The position numbers and the translations under genes were made by a program. From Mallotus nudiflorus (lineage: Eukaryota > Streptophyta > Magnoliopsida > Malpighiales > Euphorbiaceae): 64,000 nucleotides of DNA. Positions 12,593 through 25,174 of this stretch are shown piece after piece. Under the pieces are notes generated by a model that made no database searches, was not told the DNA's origin, and saw only the letters and a list, made by a program, of their open reading frames with translations. The stretch's first letter is position 1. Each line of letters opens with the position of its first letter. Where the stretch lies: NCBI GenBank assembly GCA_947683625.1, contig CANTUR010000285.1, forward strand, positions 1,240,001 through 1,304,000, read 5' to 3'.

Positions 12593-14100
12593 TAAAATCA
12601 TATAATTTACAAGCTAAATGTTATTATAATTATAACAATTATGATTATGCTTATTGTTGGTTACAACAATTGTGACAAAAAATGCTTAAAAATGCAAAGT
12701 ACTGTTCATGCTACTATTTGAAAATAATATTCATGTACAATAGCAGTATTGTTCATTTTGGTGCTATAGCAAATACTATTCATGGGTACTATAGCAGTAA
12801 TGTTCACGATACTATAGCTGTAATGTTCACAGTACTGTAGCAATTTGCATAAACAACATATTTTATTTTTATTATTTTTTTTCTTATTTGTTTGACGTTG
12901 TAAATATATGATAGTATGCAAGAGTTGTATTTTATTAAATATTTACTTGTCATACATGCAACAAATGATCATGGACTTAGTTTACATCTTATAGTTTATA
13001 ATAATAATTAATTTTTTTATTATGTAATTAAGTGTTAATTACATAGATTTAAGATGTAAATTTTTGCCTTAATATGCCAAGGATTGAATGTAAATTATAA
13101 GAGTTGTAATTTGGACTTGAAGTGTTCAAGATGGTGGCCCATTTAATCATTGGTGGCATGGATCAAGGTCCATAAAGATGGTGACAAAGGAGTTCATGAC
13201 TTAAAGGCTTTTCTTGGGCTAGGCCCATTTCTAACATATTTTAAGAGTTAGAATAGGCTTAAGAAAGGCCCATTATCACTTTTTATTTGTCCATCCATTT
13301 TGCATGTTATATGTATATATGTCATATATATAATGTAACATGTTATATGCATATGTGATATGTATATATGAATAGATGCCATGCCATGTATGTATGAGAT
13401 ATATATACAATTGAAACTAGCTAATGTGCAAAGTAAGACCTTAATAATAAAGACCCAAAAACCTTCCAAACTAAATTTAGGCCTAGGCTCTCCATTGGAG
13501 CAATAACTTGCATGGTTTTAGGCTTATGTACATTGGCTATGGGTACATAAAGGTGTACACAAGGCCCAAGAGATTCATGTAGTGTTATTGTAAGGCATGA
13601 GATATTATAGGTGTATGGATACACTATAGGCCAAGAATGGCATATAAAAGTACCTAAGGTTTGTATTGTTCAAATACATACATATCACTAATCCAATGGT
13701 ATGGACCTAACTAATGCCAAAGGCCAAGAATGACAATGTGTACCTGAGGCTTGTAACATTAGGAGCCAGATTGATGGAACCTTACATGAGATGTGATGGA
13801 TAAGAGTTATTCACTTAATGAGAACTATTATTCCAAGAATGACAATGTGTACCTGAGGAATATTAGTGGCCCATTAAGAATTCCATCACCTATTAGAAAT
13901 CCATCCAACAAGGGATTTTCATTTCCAACTTTAGAAGTGTAAGATTCACCAAGTTAGTGTGAGCCCATTATGATTAAAGACTAAATCAAATGGTAAAATA
14001 ACAATGTCATATAGCTAATTAATCTTGTTACCTTTCGCAAAAGCTTAATAATATAAGATCATCAAACCCACTCATGATCATACTCGACCAATATAAACTC
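12593..14100 (+). other. Copia 1 leader and decayed 5' gag region
   Basis: No clear reading frame. 12,690-12,850 holds degenerate copies of a unit like 'tactatagcagtaatgttca'. 13,730-13,860 holds a short duplicated segment containing 'aagaatgacaatgtgtacct'. The interval lies between the primer-binding site and the first recognisable gag motifs. Open frames on the opposite strand (12,706-12,921, 13,248-13,624) show no family features. Confidence 0.5.
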
Positions 14101-14900
14101 ATGAGCCCTAATTTTATTGACTGACTAAGGAATTTAAATGTTATTTTAGCTTCTGAAAAGATACTTTATGTATTAGAACAAAGCCCACCCAGACCACTTC
14201 CCCAAAATTTCTTCCCAAGAGGAGTAAATCATTCTTAATAAATGAAAGGATTATTATATGCAAGCACGTTGCATCATATGGGCTTCCATGAGCACCAAAA
14301 TCCATCTACAATATGAGAAGTACACTAGTGCAAAGGAAATCCTACTACACCTATAAGAGTTATTTGGTGAGCAAAGTAGGATCGCTAGATATGAGATATC
14401 CAAATGGCTTTTCCATACTAAGATAAGGGAAGGAGAGAAAGTGGGAGCCCATGTGAACTCCATGATTATATTAATGGAGGAGCCAGAGAGCCTAGACTTT
14501 AAAATAGACTTCCACCTCCAAGTGGACTTGATCCTTTAATCCCATGTTAAATATTTTGGGCAAACTATTTCTAACTTCTATATGAACAAGATAGAGTGCA
14601 CTCTTGTAGAGCTTTTGAATATGCTTGCAATGGCCCAAAAGGCTTTCCAAGGGAGCAAAGGGAAAGAGGTTGCACTTATTGCCACTTTTAATAGGACTAA
14701 GAAGAAAGGCAATAAGAAGAAGAAAGGAAAGATAAGTGTTATCAAGCCCACGAGTGGCATAGATAAGAATAAAGGTAAGGCCATTGTGAGGAAAGAGCAA
14801 GGCAAAGTAAAGTGTTTCCATTGCCAAGGTAAAGGACATTAGAAGAGGAATTGTTTTAAGTTTCTTGATTCTCTCAAGACAAAGGAAAGGCCAAACAAGG
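14100..14900 (+). pseudogene. Copia 1 gag
   Basis: Capsid/nucleocapsid precursor. Translated pieces in order: a segment ending LHL*ELFGEQSRIARYEISK, then KIREGEKVGAHVNSMI, EEPESLDFKIDFHLQVDLIL, MNKIECTLVELLNML (14,582 onward), a lysine-rich stretch, and the zinc knuckle CFHCQGKGH followed by a stop and KRNC (about 14,812-14,855). LFGEQSR..R.E.SK and EGEKVG.HV...I are typical of Tork/Angela-type Copia gag. Several in-frame stops break it. The last open piece is 14,582-14,842. Minus-strand frames at 14,254-14,839 are shadows of it. Confidence 0.85.
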
Positions 14901-14934
14901 AGAAAGTGAGACTCTCTCTAATTTATTAGCTTCT

Positions 14935-16140
14935 AAATATTCTACGAGCTCATCTAATGCATGAGTATTAGATATTGGTGCAAGTTCTCATATTTGTTTA
15001 TCTTTACAAGATCTAGCAAGTGAGAGGAGATTGAGGCCCAATGAAGTGATCCTAAAGCTAGGAAAAGGAGCAAGTATTGCAGCCAAGGCTATAGGATCAA
15101 CTTCAATTAATTTTTATAATCATATTTTATTATTAGATTATGTATTATATGTGCCTAATGCCTATAAAAACATTGTCTCTATTTATAGTTTAACTAAAAA
15201 GGGTTATGAATTCCACTTTTGTAGAGTTATATGTAAGATTCATTTTGGAAATGAATTGGTTAGCATGGGTTATTTAATACATGGTTTACATAATGTTGAT
15301 AATATGTCTAGTAACAATAAGCCTCAAACTAATGTGAGTGATGTGAATGCAATGCTAATTAAAAATGCCTCTAACTCCAAATATCTATGGCACTTGAGAT
15401 TATGTCACATTGTAGAGGATATGATCATGAAGTTAAAAAGGATGAGAATCTTAAGTAATCTTGAATCTACATATGTTATAACTTGTGAGGCTTATCTTCA
15501 AGGCAAGATGACTAGATCACCATTTGTTGGACAACTGGCAAGAGCCAAAGATATGTTAGAGATTATACATAGTGATGTATGTGGACCGTTTAGTGAAATG
15601 GTTTGAGGTGATTTATACTATTTAATAACCTTTATAGATTATATATCAAAGTACAAGAATTTTTTTCTTATGAAGAACAAAAGTGAATCCTTTGAAAAGT
15701 TCAAGGAGTTCAAAGCCCAAGTAGAAAACCAAATTGGGAAAATTATTAAGACTCTAATATCATATCAAGGAGGTGAATACTTGAGTACTGAGTTCATTGA
15801 GTTCATTGAGGAACATGGCATTGCATCATAACTCACACCTCCTAAAACACCTCAATTATATATTGTGTCCGAGAGGCATAATCGTACTTCATTGGATATG
15901 GTACATTCTATGATGAGCTACACTGATCTCCCTATATCACTTTAGGGTTTTGCACTTTAAATGGCCTCCTATATCCTTAATTGAGTTCCATTTATGTCTG
16001 TTTTTACCACACTATATGAGATATGGAATGGTAGGGCACAAAGTCTTAAACATGTTAAGATTTGGGGGTGCCCAGCTTTTATTAAAAAACTAAAATTAGA
16101 CAAGTTGGACAAGTTATTATTGTAAGTAGATATGTTATAT
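14935..16140 (+). pseudogene. Copia 1 protease, GAG-pre-integrase and integrase
   Basis: Protease: VLDIGASSHIC (about 14,967), the DTGSS motif with T replaced by I and a stop just upstream. Then a GAG-pre-integrase zinc region, LWHLRLCHIVEDMIMKL. The integrase core has IHSDVCGPF (first Asp, about 15,567), SYQGGEYLS (second Asp position reads Q, about 15,762) and the SERHNRT region (third acidic residue in S/V-SER). The longest open piece is 15,031-15,606, ended by TGA immediately after FSEMV. Further stops occur at about 15,829 and 15,943. The reading then degrades into the start of RT. Confidence 0.85.
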
Positions 16141-16179
16141 TCCTTGAGAAAGAGTTTCTTAAGGAAGGTGGCAAAGAAA

Positions 16180-17560
16180 GGAAGATAATGTTAGATGAGG
16201 AGTCATCTAAGGAAGGCCAACAAATTGATCAAATGGACATTAATCAACCCAAAGAGCCTATTCCAATTGAGAATGTCATCTTATCGACTCTAAGAAGGTC
16301 TAGTAGGGTATCTCATCGTCTGGAGATATATGGTTTTCTTCATAATGTGCAAGAGTTGCATGTTCATGAAGAGAGTATTCATGATGATGATCCTACTACA
16401 TATAAAGAAGCTTTATGTGATAAAGATTCTTCAAGATGGTTAGAGGCGATGATAACTTAAATGGATTCTATGTATGCAAACCAAGTCTGGACACTTATTG
16501 ATCCTCCTGAGGGTCTTATACCTATTTGGGTGTAAATGGATCTTCAAGAGAAAGATTGGTGTAGATGGAAAGGTAGAGACCTATAAAGCTAGGCTTATAA
16601 CGAAAGGGTTTCGCTAAAGGCAAGGGGTTGACTATGAGGAGACCTTCTCACCAGTAGCCATACTTAAATCCATTTGGATTCTTCTTGCAATAGTCACACA
16701 CTATGATTATAAGGTTTAAAAAATGGATGTCAAGACCGCCTTCCTTAATGGCCATATTGAGGAAGACATTTTCATAGAGTGACCCAAGGGTTTTGAATTC
16801 GAGGAAAGCACAAAAGTGTGAAAGCTTAATAAATTGATATATGGTCTAAAGCAAGCTTCAAGGAGTTGGAATCATCATTTCGATGAGGCTATCCATTCTT
16901 ATGGTTTTATTAAGACTAAGGATGAGCCATGTGTTTACAAAGGAGTTAGCTCACTTTCCTAGTCTTATATATGGATGATATTCTTCTCATTTGTAATGAT
17001 GTTGGTATGATAACCTCTATGAAAGTATGGCTATCTAAAATCTTCTCGATAAAAGACTTAGGGGAGGCTACCTATATTCTCAAGATTCAAATCTATAGAG
17101 ATAGATCAGAGAGAATAATAGGTTTATCCCAAAGTCTTTACTTGGAAAAGGTGTTAAAAAGGTTCAACAGGCTTGATTCGAAGAGGGGATTGTTACCTTT
17201 TAGGTATGGTATCCACCTATCCAAGGAGATGTCACCTAAGACACTCGACGATAAGGTGAAGATGGCCAAGGTTCCTTATGCTTCGGCTATATAAAGCCTA
17301 ATGTATACTATGTTGTGTACTAGGCTGGACATTGCCTATGTTATTAATGTGACTAGCAAGTTTTAATCCAACCTAGGCTTGGAGCATGGGGTGGCAGTTA
17401 AGGCTATCCTTAAGTACTTGAGAAGGATTGAGGATTTAGTTTTAACTTATGAAGGAGGTGGCTTATAGCTTACAGGTTTCATAGACTTTAATTTTCAGTT
17501 AGATGTGGTTGATAGTAAGTTTATCTCTGAGTTTGTCTTCACTAATAATATAGGTACAGT
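16180..17560 (+). pseudogene. Copia 1 reverse transcriptase
   Basis: Open pieces at 16,188-16,460 (linker and RT N-terminus, RRSSRVSHRLEIYGF) and 16,971-17,294. Between them, with stops and frame changes, are MDVKTAFLNGHIEEDIFIE (about 16,722), GFEF and LIYGLKQASRSWNHHFDEAI. The catalytic box is YMDDILLI at about 16,965, that is YMDD in place of YVDD. Downstream, SKRGLLPFRYGIHLSKEMSP and a region reading PYASAI*SLMYTMLCTRLDI are signatures of Tork/Angela-type Copia. At least six disabling changes were seen. Confidence 0.88.
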
Positions 17561-17944
17561 GACTTATAAGTTTCAAGCAAAGTATCACTGTTGATTCCAC
17601 TACAGAGGCTGAGTATATAATAATATTAGATGATGCTAAGGAAACTATTTGGATTCAGAAGTTCATCACTAAATTAAGAGTTATTCCTTCCATTAAGTCA
17701 ACAGTTCCTCTCTTTTGTGACAATAATGGAGCCATCTCTTTGGCAAAGGAACTGAGGTCTCACCAGAAATCCAAACATATAAAAAGGTGCCATCATATTA
17801 TTAAAGAACTTATTGGAAAGGGTGATGTGCCCGTGCAAAAGGTAGCTTCAACCAATAATGTAGCTGATCGACTGAATAAGGTGCTCACTCAGCTATAGTC
17901 AGACTATCATCTTGAGAAGATAGGTCTTAGATATTGTGGAAGAT
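17560..17944 (+). pseudogene. Copia 1 RNase H
   Basis: After a frameshift the frame reads VDSTTEAEYI, LFCDNNGAISLAKELRSHQK, KHIKRCHHIIKELIGKGDV and ASTNNVADRLNKVLTQL. These are the Copia RNase H core (S.TEAEY..., D.N.GA..L, KHI...H, N.AD.L.K). The final Asp region is kept as VADRL. The coding ends just before the purine-rich 'gtggaaga' (about 17,937) and the LTR. Confidence 0.85.
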
Positions 17945-20028
17945 TGTTAGTATAGGTGTGGCCTAGTGTCATTTCTTGTAATATAAATGACATTGTACTT
18001 TTATCGATTTGGCAACATAATATTCATTTAAATAAAGTATTTATTTATTTGAGTGTTTACCCTTTAGCATAATGTTAAATGAGTTTATTATCAAATGTTG
18101 ATAATATGAGTGAAAAATTCATTTAGTACAAATGTTCATAGTCATTGGATTAATAAATGGGTCGTATTAATCCATAGACTATCACCTTTATCTATTTTCC
18201 TTGATCGATATGTGATATCGATAATAAGAGGTAATGAGTCTCATGCTACTTGATATGAGATATCATAATAGACATATGGATACTCAAGTGATGGGTGATC
18301 GAACAGTGATGTAAGATAAGTGATTGCATGGAAATTCACTTTAGTTAACAATCACTGTCTTTGACATAATGGTGCATATAGTCCTTTGACCTAAGGTGAC
18401 ATAGTCATCCATATATGGTTGATTAGATTTTGTTACTACTTACATACATGTGCTAGCCATACATGGGTATATAGCGTGTAGTGGCTCAAGTTAATTCTAT
18501 ATAGGGATGAGTGATCAACCAAGATGGAATTCATTATCTAGAGTGAAACGAGATAAAATCATATGCTATCTAAGTTGTTCTCAATAAATAAGTACCTGGC
18601 CAAGTCAAATTTGACTTACCCAAAAAGTTTTTTAGTGCTAGAAAGTGTTTATAGTAGAAGTCACATTTTATTGAAGATTAAACTAAAGATAAGGTCATAT
18701 GATTAAGGAAATTAGAGTTTGACTGACCATGACTCTAGCAAATGTTTGGATCTTCAAATGGAAGGACATTGAGTGCATGGTAATTATGTTCTATGGTTCT
18801 TATGAATCTACGAATAGCATTCATTTCCAATTGGGTCACCTATGTTGGGGGTCACTCATGACTTATGAAAACTAAATGTGATTAATTATGATTTTCATAT
18901 TTAGCTTCGAAAGAGTTTCCAATAATATTAAGAGTTAACATTATTTATTTCCATTTCCATTTGGACTTTGTAAAGATGGACTCATTTAAGAGTTAAATAA
19001 GTATATAGCCCACTTACTAAAGGAGGTGCCATATAAGCATGACCATGTGATGATCATGCTTGCATGACCATGTGATGATCATGCTTGCATGGTGGCCACC
19101 TAAGTATAGCTTTACATGCAACGTGATTGCGTGGTTGAAAACATGGAGATGTGTCATAAGCATGCACCTTAAGTTAGTGGTCAATATCTACATGTATGAG
19201 ATAGTTTACTTTACACTTAAAGTGAAAAAGTAAGCACATGCATGAGATTGCTTATCCTATACTCAAGCTTGATTTAGTGGAGAATCTCTACATATGCAAA
19301 TTAGTCTCTTACATGCATACACTAAGTTAGTGGAGTTTCTCTACACACTTGATACTTCACTCACCACTTACATTAGAGAGAAAACACTAAGAGAAAAAAT
19401 AAAGGTTGATTCTTCTTCTTCATCTTTCTTTAAAGTGTTATGTGTGTGTGAGTGAGAAATATAAGATTTGTATTTCTTTATAAATCCATTGTCATCATCC
19501 TTTGTATAAGAGTTGTGCAAGTGAAGGCTACATCCAAAGGAGGTAAGAAATCTTACATCATCTAAGCAAGGAGAGGAGCTATAGCAAGCTTTTGGGTCAT
19601 CAACAAGGAGGAGATTATGGGTAGAGATTCTTAAACAGCTTGGAGTCATTCTGGTGCCACTTGTGTGTTTCAAGCTAGAGCCTTCACACTTGGGGAGCTA
19701 AGAGCTTGTAGATTTGCATCAACCATTTCCTAAAGCATATCGAGTGTTCTATCGACATTTGGAGCCTATAAGTGTTACTAAAATCTAGATGTAAGTCTCA
19801 TGCCATGCTTTGTGTTTAGTTGTTTTATGAATCTTTAATTTATATTGTCGATTAGGCATGCAATCAATTAGTTGTGTAAATTCAATGTGTTATGATCTTG
19901 GTGGTTTTTGAATGCTTGCCTTCATGCAAAGGTTACACATTAGGAAAAATTTTTAAAATTTATCCTAATCGGTTTCGTCTCACACCACGCTTCCACTCAT
20001 ATTCCAATGTGTGTAATCAATTCCTTCA
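17945..20028 (+). mobile_element. 3' LTR of Copia element 1
   Basis: Begins TGTTAGTATAGG and ends ATTCCTTCA, both with TG...CA ends. It matches the left LTR over its whole right part. Relative to the left LTR it has lost about 380 bp at 'catttggactttgtaaagatg' (near 18,970). It has also gained a tandem duplication of 'gcatgaccatgtgatgatca' (19,036-19,090). The minus-strand frame 19,368-19,673 has no counterpart function. Confidence 0.88.
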
Positions 20029-21100
20029 GATATAAAATCAAACAAATAAATAAGCAAATGGTTGCTCTTGATTATATATTGAATATTTTGGAGTCAATGA
20101 ATTTCTACAATTTGTCCTTCATCTTATCCTATCTCCTTTCATTAGATCATGTCATCAATTAGTATAATTTACCTACTATAGAATGTACTATCAAATTTCA
20201 TTAATATAATTTTAAAAGTAAATAATAATTATCAGCTATTACAAATATAATTACTTGATAACTTTATCAAGTAAGTAAACATCCAAAGAAGAGGTACAAT
20301 GATAGCACCTACTCCATCCATCATATTTTTTCCTTGCCCTTATACAAAGAGGAATAATACACCAAATTCAACAATGATAGAATCACAAAAGTAGTACTTG
20401 CAAAATTTTCTAGTTAATGCTCATGGTATCATTCTAAATTTTAAAATAGAAGTTGTAAATGTAAGAGCCACAACTCTACCAAGTGACTGTTCTCTTATGC
20501 ATCTTTGATCACATAGCAAGCTAGCCTAAATGTCAAAAATTAAAAAAAAAGTGAAAAATCACCAAATGGGCAAGAGGAGTATATATATGCACAAAATTTA
20601 AATTTTGAATAATGCAAGTTGTTGACCATTTGCATAATAAAACTCATAATTTTGGACTTTGACAAAAAATTTTTATAGTAATAATTTTAATTAAGTGTGT
20701 AGGGAATTATATACCAAACATATACCAAGCATATACACTTTTGGATGAATAGTGACTTTTCGGGCTGATTGAACCTCTGAGATTGAAGAAAACTTTTGAC
20801 ATATTTAAAGCTCTTAAATGAGAAAATTAGCTTCTTAACTTTTAAAGTAGACATCTTAATCTTTCCATATTGAGCTTGATTGTGAAAATCCAAGTTCATT
20901 TAGGTATGAAAATCTTCAGTTGAAATCAGCATATGCAGCTTGCATTTTAGCTTGCACAACTCTTGGTATTTCAGAAATCTCTTAAGCTACAAATGTCTAA
21001 TTAAGGTGATTCAAATTTTTATGGAAATATAAGACAATTATCACAACTTTTATGAAGAACATTTTGGCTGAATCGATCTTCTTCAGACCCGTTAACGAGT
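20029..21100. other. Interval between the two Copia elements, no gene seen
   Basis: AT-rich, with no family motif. The right part may already belong to the Copia 2 LTR, whose left edge could not be placed because no second LTR exists in the window for comparison. Frame 20,687-20,899 (minus) shows no features. Confidence 0.4.
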
Positions 21101-21977
21101 ATCTTTTGAAGTGGTCATAAGCTGTCCTTTAATAGAGCCTTTGGAGCACGTTTTTGCCAAAAAATGGTAGCACCTCTCACGAGCTGGTTTCTCATGACCT
21201 ACTCATGAGCAAACCCTTAATAACATCTAACAAGAATTTTTGAATGTAACATATATATTTTCACCCCTCACGAGCACTGTTCACTCGTGAGCCGCCCATG
21301 AGCATCCTTTGAACTACCAAAAGTCCAAGAATTGATTCAAAATCAATTCTAAACGTTAGAGACATGATTGGTACATCCAAAAACTACATTTTGAAGTGTT
21401 TTTCTATATAAACACAACTTAGAATTCAATTGACAGGTTAATAAAACTTGTTTATCATTCATCATTTTCTTAAACATTCAATTGAGCTCTTAAACTTTCC
21501 TTTAAACAATTCTTTATGTATAAATCTTGTGAGAGTTGGTGAGTGATTAGAATAGACATTCTTATTCTTCTATTTTTTGGGTTTAGAAAATAGGAAGTGA
21601 GACTCTATTCTAAAAGAATTGGTTTAAGTGTTTAGCCATTAAAAAACTTGGAAATTTGGTTTAGTGTGAGCCTTGAAAACCCTTGTAATTTGGTTTTTGA
21701 GTGAGCCTTGAAAACTCAAGTTATAAGGTTGTAAGAGTGATCCATAAAACTCTTGTGTATTCTTAATCTTATGAATAAGATTATGGGTGATTAAAAAATC
21801 CTAACTTGGGGATAAGTTAGGTGGAGACATAGGATTATTATTGAATCTGAACTCCTTAAATATTTATGTTCTTCATTCTTCCTTCTAAACTCTTACTCAA
21901 TTCTTGCCAAGAATTCCTTTAATTTCCTATTTTTATTCGATAGTCCTATTCACCCCCCCCTCTATGACTCTTTTAAT
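21100..21977 (+). mobile_element. Right part of the Copia 2 (SIRE-like) 5' LTR
   Basis: It contains a TATA box, TATATAAA, at 21,405-21,412. A run of C near 21,951-21,960 follows in the pattern 'ttcaccccccc..ctctatgactc' just before the primer-binding site, as in SIRE-type LTR ends. Between 21,175 and 21,303 the palindrome-like motif CTCACGAG/CTCATGAG/CTCGTGAG recurs about six times. The left edge is unknown and the terminal CA has decayed. Confidence 0.6.
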
Positions 21978-21989
21978 TGGTATCAGATC
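21978..21989 (+). other. Copia 2 primer-binding site
   Basis: TGGTATCAGATC, matching the plant initiator-methionine tRNA site TGGTATCAGAGC except for one base. Confidence 0.8.
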
Positions 21990-22049
21990 TTGAATTCTAG
22001 GTACTTTATTGTTAAAATACAATATCATAATCTCAAAACATCTCTTCTT

Positions 22050-23575
22050 TTAGACCATTCCTTGATGGTAGTGACTATCCATATTAGAAATTCAAAATGG
22101 AATTATATCTTGATTGTGATTCCATCAAACTTTGGGATATTGTCCTAAGAGGTTAGGAACCACCTACAACCATTATTGATGGTGTGATAACTACTCTTGC
22201 AAGAAGCCAATGGAATGTTAATCAAAAGGAAGAAAATCACAAAAATAAAAAGGCTATGATTACTCTAGTCTCCTCCATGATAAGAGAAGAAGGAGGCAAG
22301 CTTCAATATTGCATGTCAGCTAAAGAAATGTGGGAGACCTTGGAGAATCACTATAAAGGCAACATTCAAGTAAAAAGCAAAAAGGTTTAACTTTATATGT
22401 ATGAATATGAACTCTTCAAAATAAAGCCTCAAGAATCAATCACGGAGATGACAAATCGTCTCAATGCTCTCCTCACAACCCTCAAGAAACTTGGAAAACA
22501 TTTCTCCAAGGAAGAGGTAAATAACAAGATTCTAAGAATCTTACCTAAGAAGGATTGGGAATCTCGTGTTACCTCAATTGAGGAAGCTCAAAACCTCTTT
22601 ATTCTATCAACCAATGTGCTCATGAGTAAGCTCTTAACATATGAGCTCACCATCAAGCAAAGAGGTGAAGAACAAGAAGAGAAAGAAGAAAAGAAAAAGA
22701 GCATTGCTTTAAAAGCTCTTCAAGAACATAGTGAAGAGGAAATCATCAAAGATTCTAATGATAAAGATGGTGACATTGCCATGCTCACTAGGAGCTTCAA
22801 GAAGTTCTTAAGAAAGAAAAATTTCTCAAGAACAATGGACTTGAATAAGAAGTTTGAAGGAGATGGGAAAAAGAAAATAAAAGAGGTTACTTGCTATGAA
22901 TGCAAGAAACTGGGACATATTAAAAGTGAATGTCCCAAACTCAAATTTAAGAGTAAGGGAGCAAAAGACAAGAAGAAGGCATTCAAAGCTACTTGGGATT
23001 ATTCCTCCAAATCCGAAGAGGAAGAGGAACAACAAGAAGTTGCCAATCTTTGCTTCATGGCCATTGAAAACAAAAATGAGGTACCATCCACTTCTTATTC
23101 TTCCTTTAATGATTATGATGAATGTTGTGATGATGATGATGATGATGAGAGCTCTACTATGAGCAAATTACTTATTAAATGCAAAAGTTTGTTATCTAAG
23201 AAGAATAATATAAACATGAGTTAACTAGCTTAAATATGGATTTTGAATGTTTAAAAATTGATTTTGCTAAACTTATTGCATCAAATGAAAAACTTGAAAG
23301 TGATGCTAAATCTTCTAATTCTTTGGAAGACCAACTTAAGAAAGCAAATGATGAAACTCATAAGCTTTCTAAGGAAGTCTTAGAATTAAAGAATTACATT
23401 GCTAAATTTAAGAAAGGAAAAGAAACTTTAGATAATCTTATTGACTCTCAAAAATTTCATGGAGATACCCATAGAATTGGATATAAAAATGGAATGTCTT
23501 TATCATCCTCATCACATATTACTTTTGTTAAAGCTTCACATGACTCTACTCCTTCAACCTCAAATGAGATTTAAG
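22050..23575 (+). pseudogene. Copia 2 (SIRE-like) gag
   Basis: Starts around RPFLDGSDYPY (about 22,052). It continues in open pieces at 22,184-22,390 and 22,397-23,224, separated by one stop, and 23,236-23,574. Motifs in order: NKKAMITLVSSMIREE, AKEMWETLENHYKGN, ELFKIKPQESITEM.NRLNAL, NKILRILPKKDWESRVTSIE, a Glu/Lys-rich stretch, then CYECKKLGHIKSEC (CCHC zinc knuckle, about 22,892). An acidic tail with CFMAIENKNE and a run of Asp follows. The last piece is a predicted coiled coil (DQLKKANDETHKLSKEVLEL). A long gag with an acidic and coiled tail is characteristic of SIRE/Maximus Copia elements. Stops at about 22,153 and 22,388 make it non-functional. Confidence 0.88.
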
Positions 23576-24047
23576 CTAAAAAATCTCATGTGTTAAATAG
23601 TAAGGAAAAGTCTCATAAGATTAACCCTTCATTAACACAAAGAGGTAAGGCTCAAACTAGAGCACCTCAACCTAAGCATGCTTATATGTACACTAGACAT
23701 AATTATAATAGGCATACTGCACAACACAATGCACATAAACATATTGCACAAACTTATTGAAATGTTCATCACCATTGCCAATGTATATCTCACTCAATGT
23801 CACAAAATAATAAGAGATACACACAACACTAAAGGCATGTTGCATACACTAGGAAAGCATATCATCTTAAGAGAAACAAATTTAAAAATATTATATACTC
23901 ATATTGCATGATCAAAGGATATACCAATAATGTGTGCTTCTATAGAAAACTACACTTGAATTTGCTTCCTTTGGATTATCTTGAAACTAACCAACCTAAA
24001 CCAAGAAAGATTTAGGTTCAAAAGAACATTTAAAATGTTTTATATAG
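23576..24047 (+). pseudogene. Copia 2 gag-protease linker
   Basis: Low-complexity, His/Asn/Thr-rich translation with many stops, between the coiled-coil end of gag and the protease. No domain was recognised. The frame 23,678-23,911 is not supported by itself. Confidence 0.5.
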
Positions 24048-25174
24048 GTGTGCTTGAAATCCGTAAGAACAAAAAGCAAGTGGTATCTCGATAGTGGATG
24101 TTCAAGGCACATGACGGGAGACAAAGAGCAATTCAACAAAATTGATACTAAGGATGGAGGACACGTTACCTTCGATGATAATGCAAAAGGAAAAATTATT
24201 GGCATTAGAGAAATAGGTAATTCTCAATCCTTATCTATACATCATATGTTGTTTGTTAATGGTCTTAAACATAATTTTCTAAGTATAAGTCAATTATATG
24301 ATATGGTAAATAAGGTGACTTTCTATCATAGAAATTGCTTTGTTAGTAGTCTTGATGAAGACAAAGTAATTTTTAGTGGTGAAAGAGTAGATAACATTTA
24401 TGTTATTGATTTGAATAAAATTGATAACAAAGGCATGAAATGCTTAATGTCAATTTTCCATGACACATGGACATGGCATTGGAGGTTAAGACATGCAAAT
24501 TTTGAGTTTTTGAATGATCTTTATAAACATGAACTTGTGATCGGTTTACCTAAGCTTGAATTCACTAAGGATAAACCTTATGATGCTTATGAAAAGGGAA
24601 AACAATCTAAGTCTTCATTTAAGTTAAAAAATGTAGTGTCCACTTTTAGACCACTTGAACTTATACATATGGATTTGTTTGGACCAACTAGAGTTGCTAG
24701 TCTTGGTGGAATGCACTATGCTTATGTATTAGTTGATGATTACTTTAGATTTACTTGGGTGTATTTTCTTGCTCATAAGAATGATGCATTTAAAGCTTTT
24801 GAAAATTTTTTAAAAAGAAAAAGGATTTTGTATTTCATCCATTAGAAGTGAATATGGAATTGAATTTGAAAATGAATTTTTCAAAAACTATTGTAATGAA
24901 AATGGCATTTCTCATACATTTCATCCCCTAAAACTCCTCAACAAAATAGGGTAGTTGAAATAAAAAAAATAGAACTCTTACGAAAATGGCTAGAATAATG
25001 CTTTATAAGTATAATTTTCCTCTATACTTTTGGGTGGAAGCCGTTAACACATCTTATTATATTTCAAACTGAATTTTCAAAAGACCAATTTTAAATAAAA
25101 CATCTTATAAGGTATGGAACAATAGAAAACCCAAAATCTCATATCTAAGAGTATTTGGATGCAAATATTTTATA
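24048..25174 (+). pseudogene. Copia 2 protease and integrase
   Basis: Open from 24,048 to 24,845. Protease WYLDSGCSRHMTGDKEQF (DSG active site), then the GAG-pre-integrase region TWHWRLRHANFEFLNDLYKH, and the integrase core start LIHMDLFGPTRVASLGG (first Asp). After 24,845 a frameshift leads to EYGIEFENEFFKNYCNENGI (second catalytic site reads SEYG, Asp lost). A frame-broken PLKTPQQNRVVEI region follows, where the third acidic residue lies. Many stops occur between 24,845 and 25,170. Confidence 0.88.

Noticed and set aside
14492..14839. 115-codon minus-strand frame over Copia 1 gag
   Set aside because: Shadow of the gag frame; the plus strand shows conserved gag and zinc-knuckle motifs.
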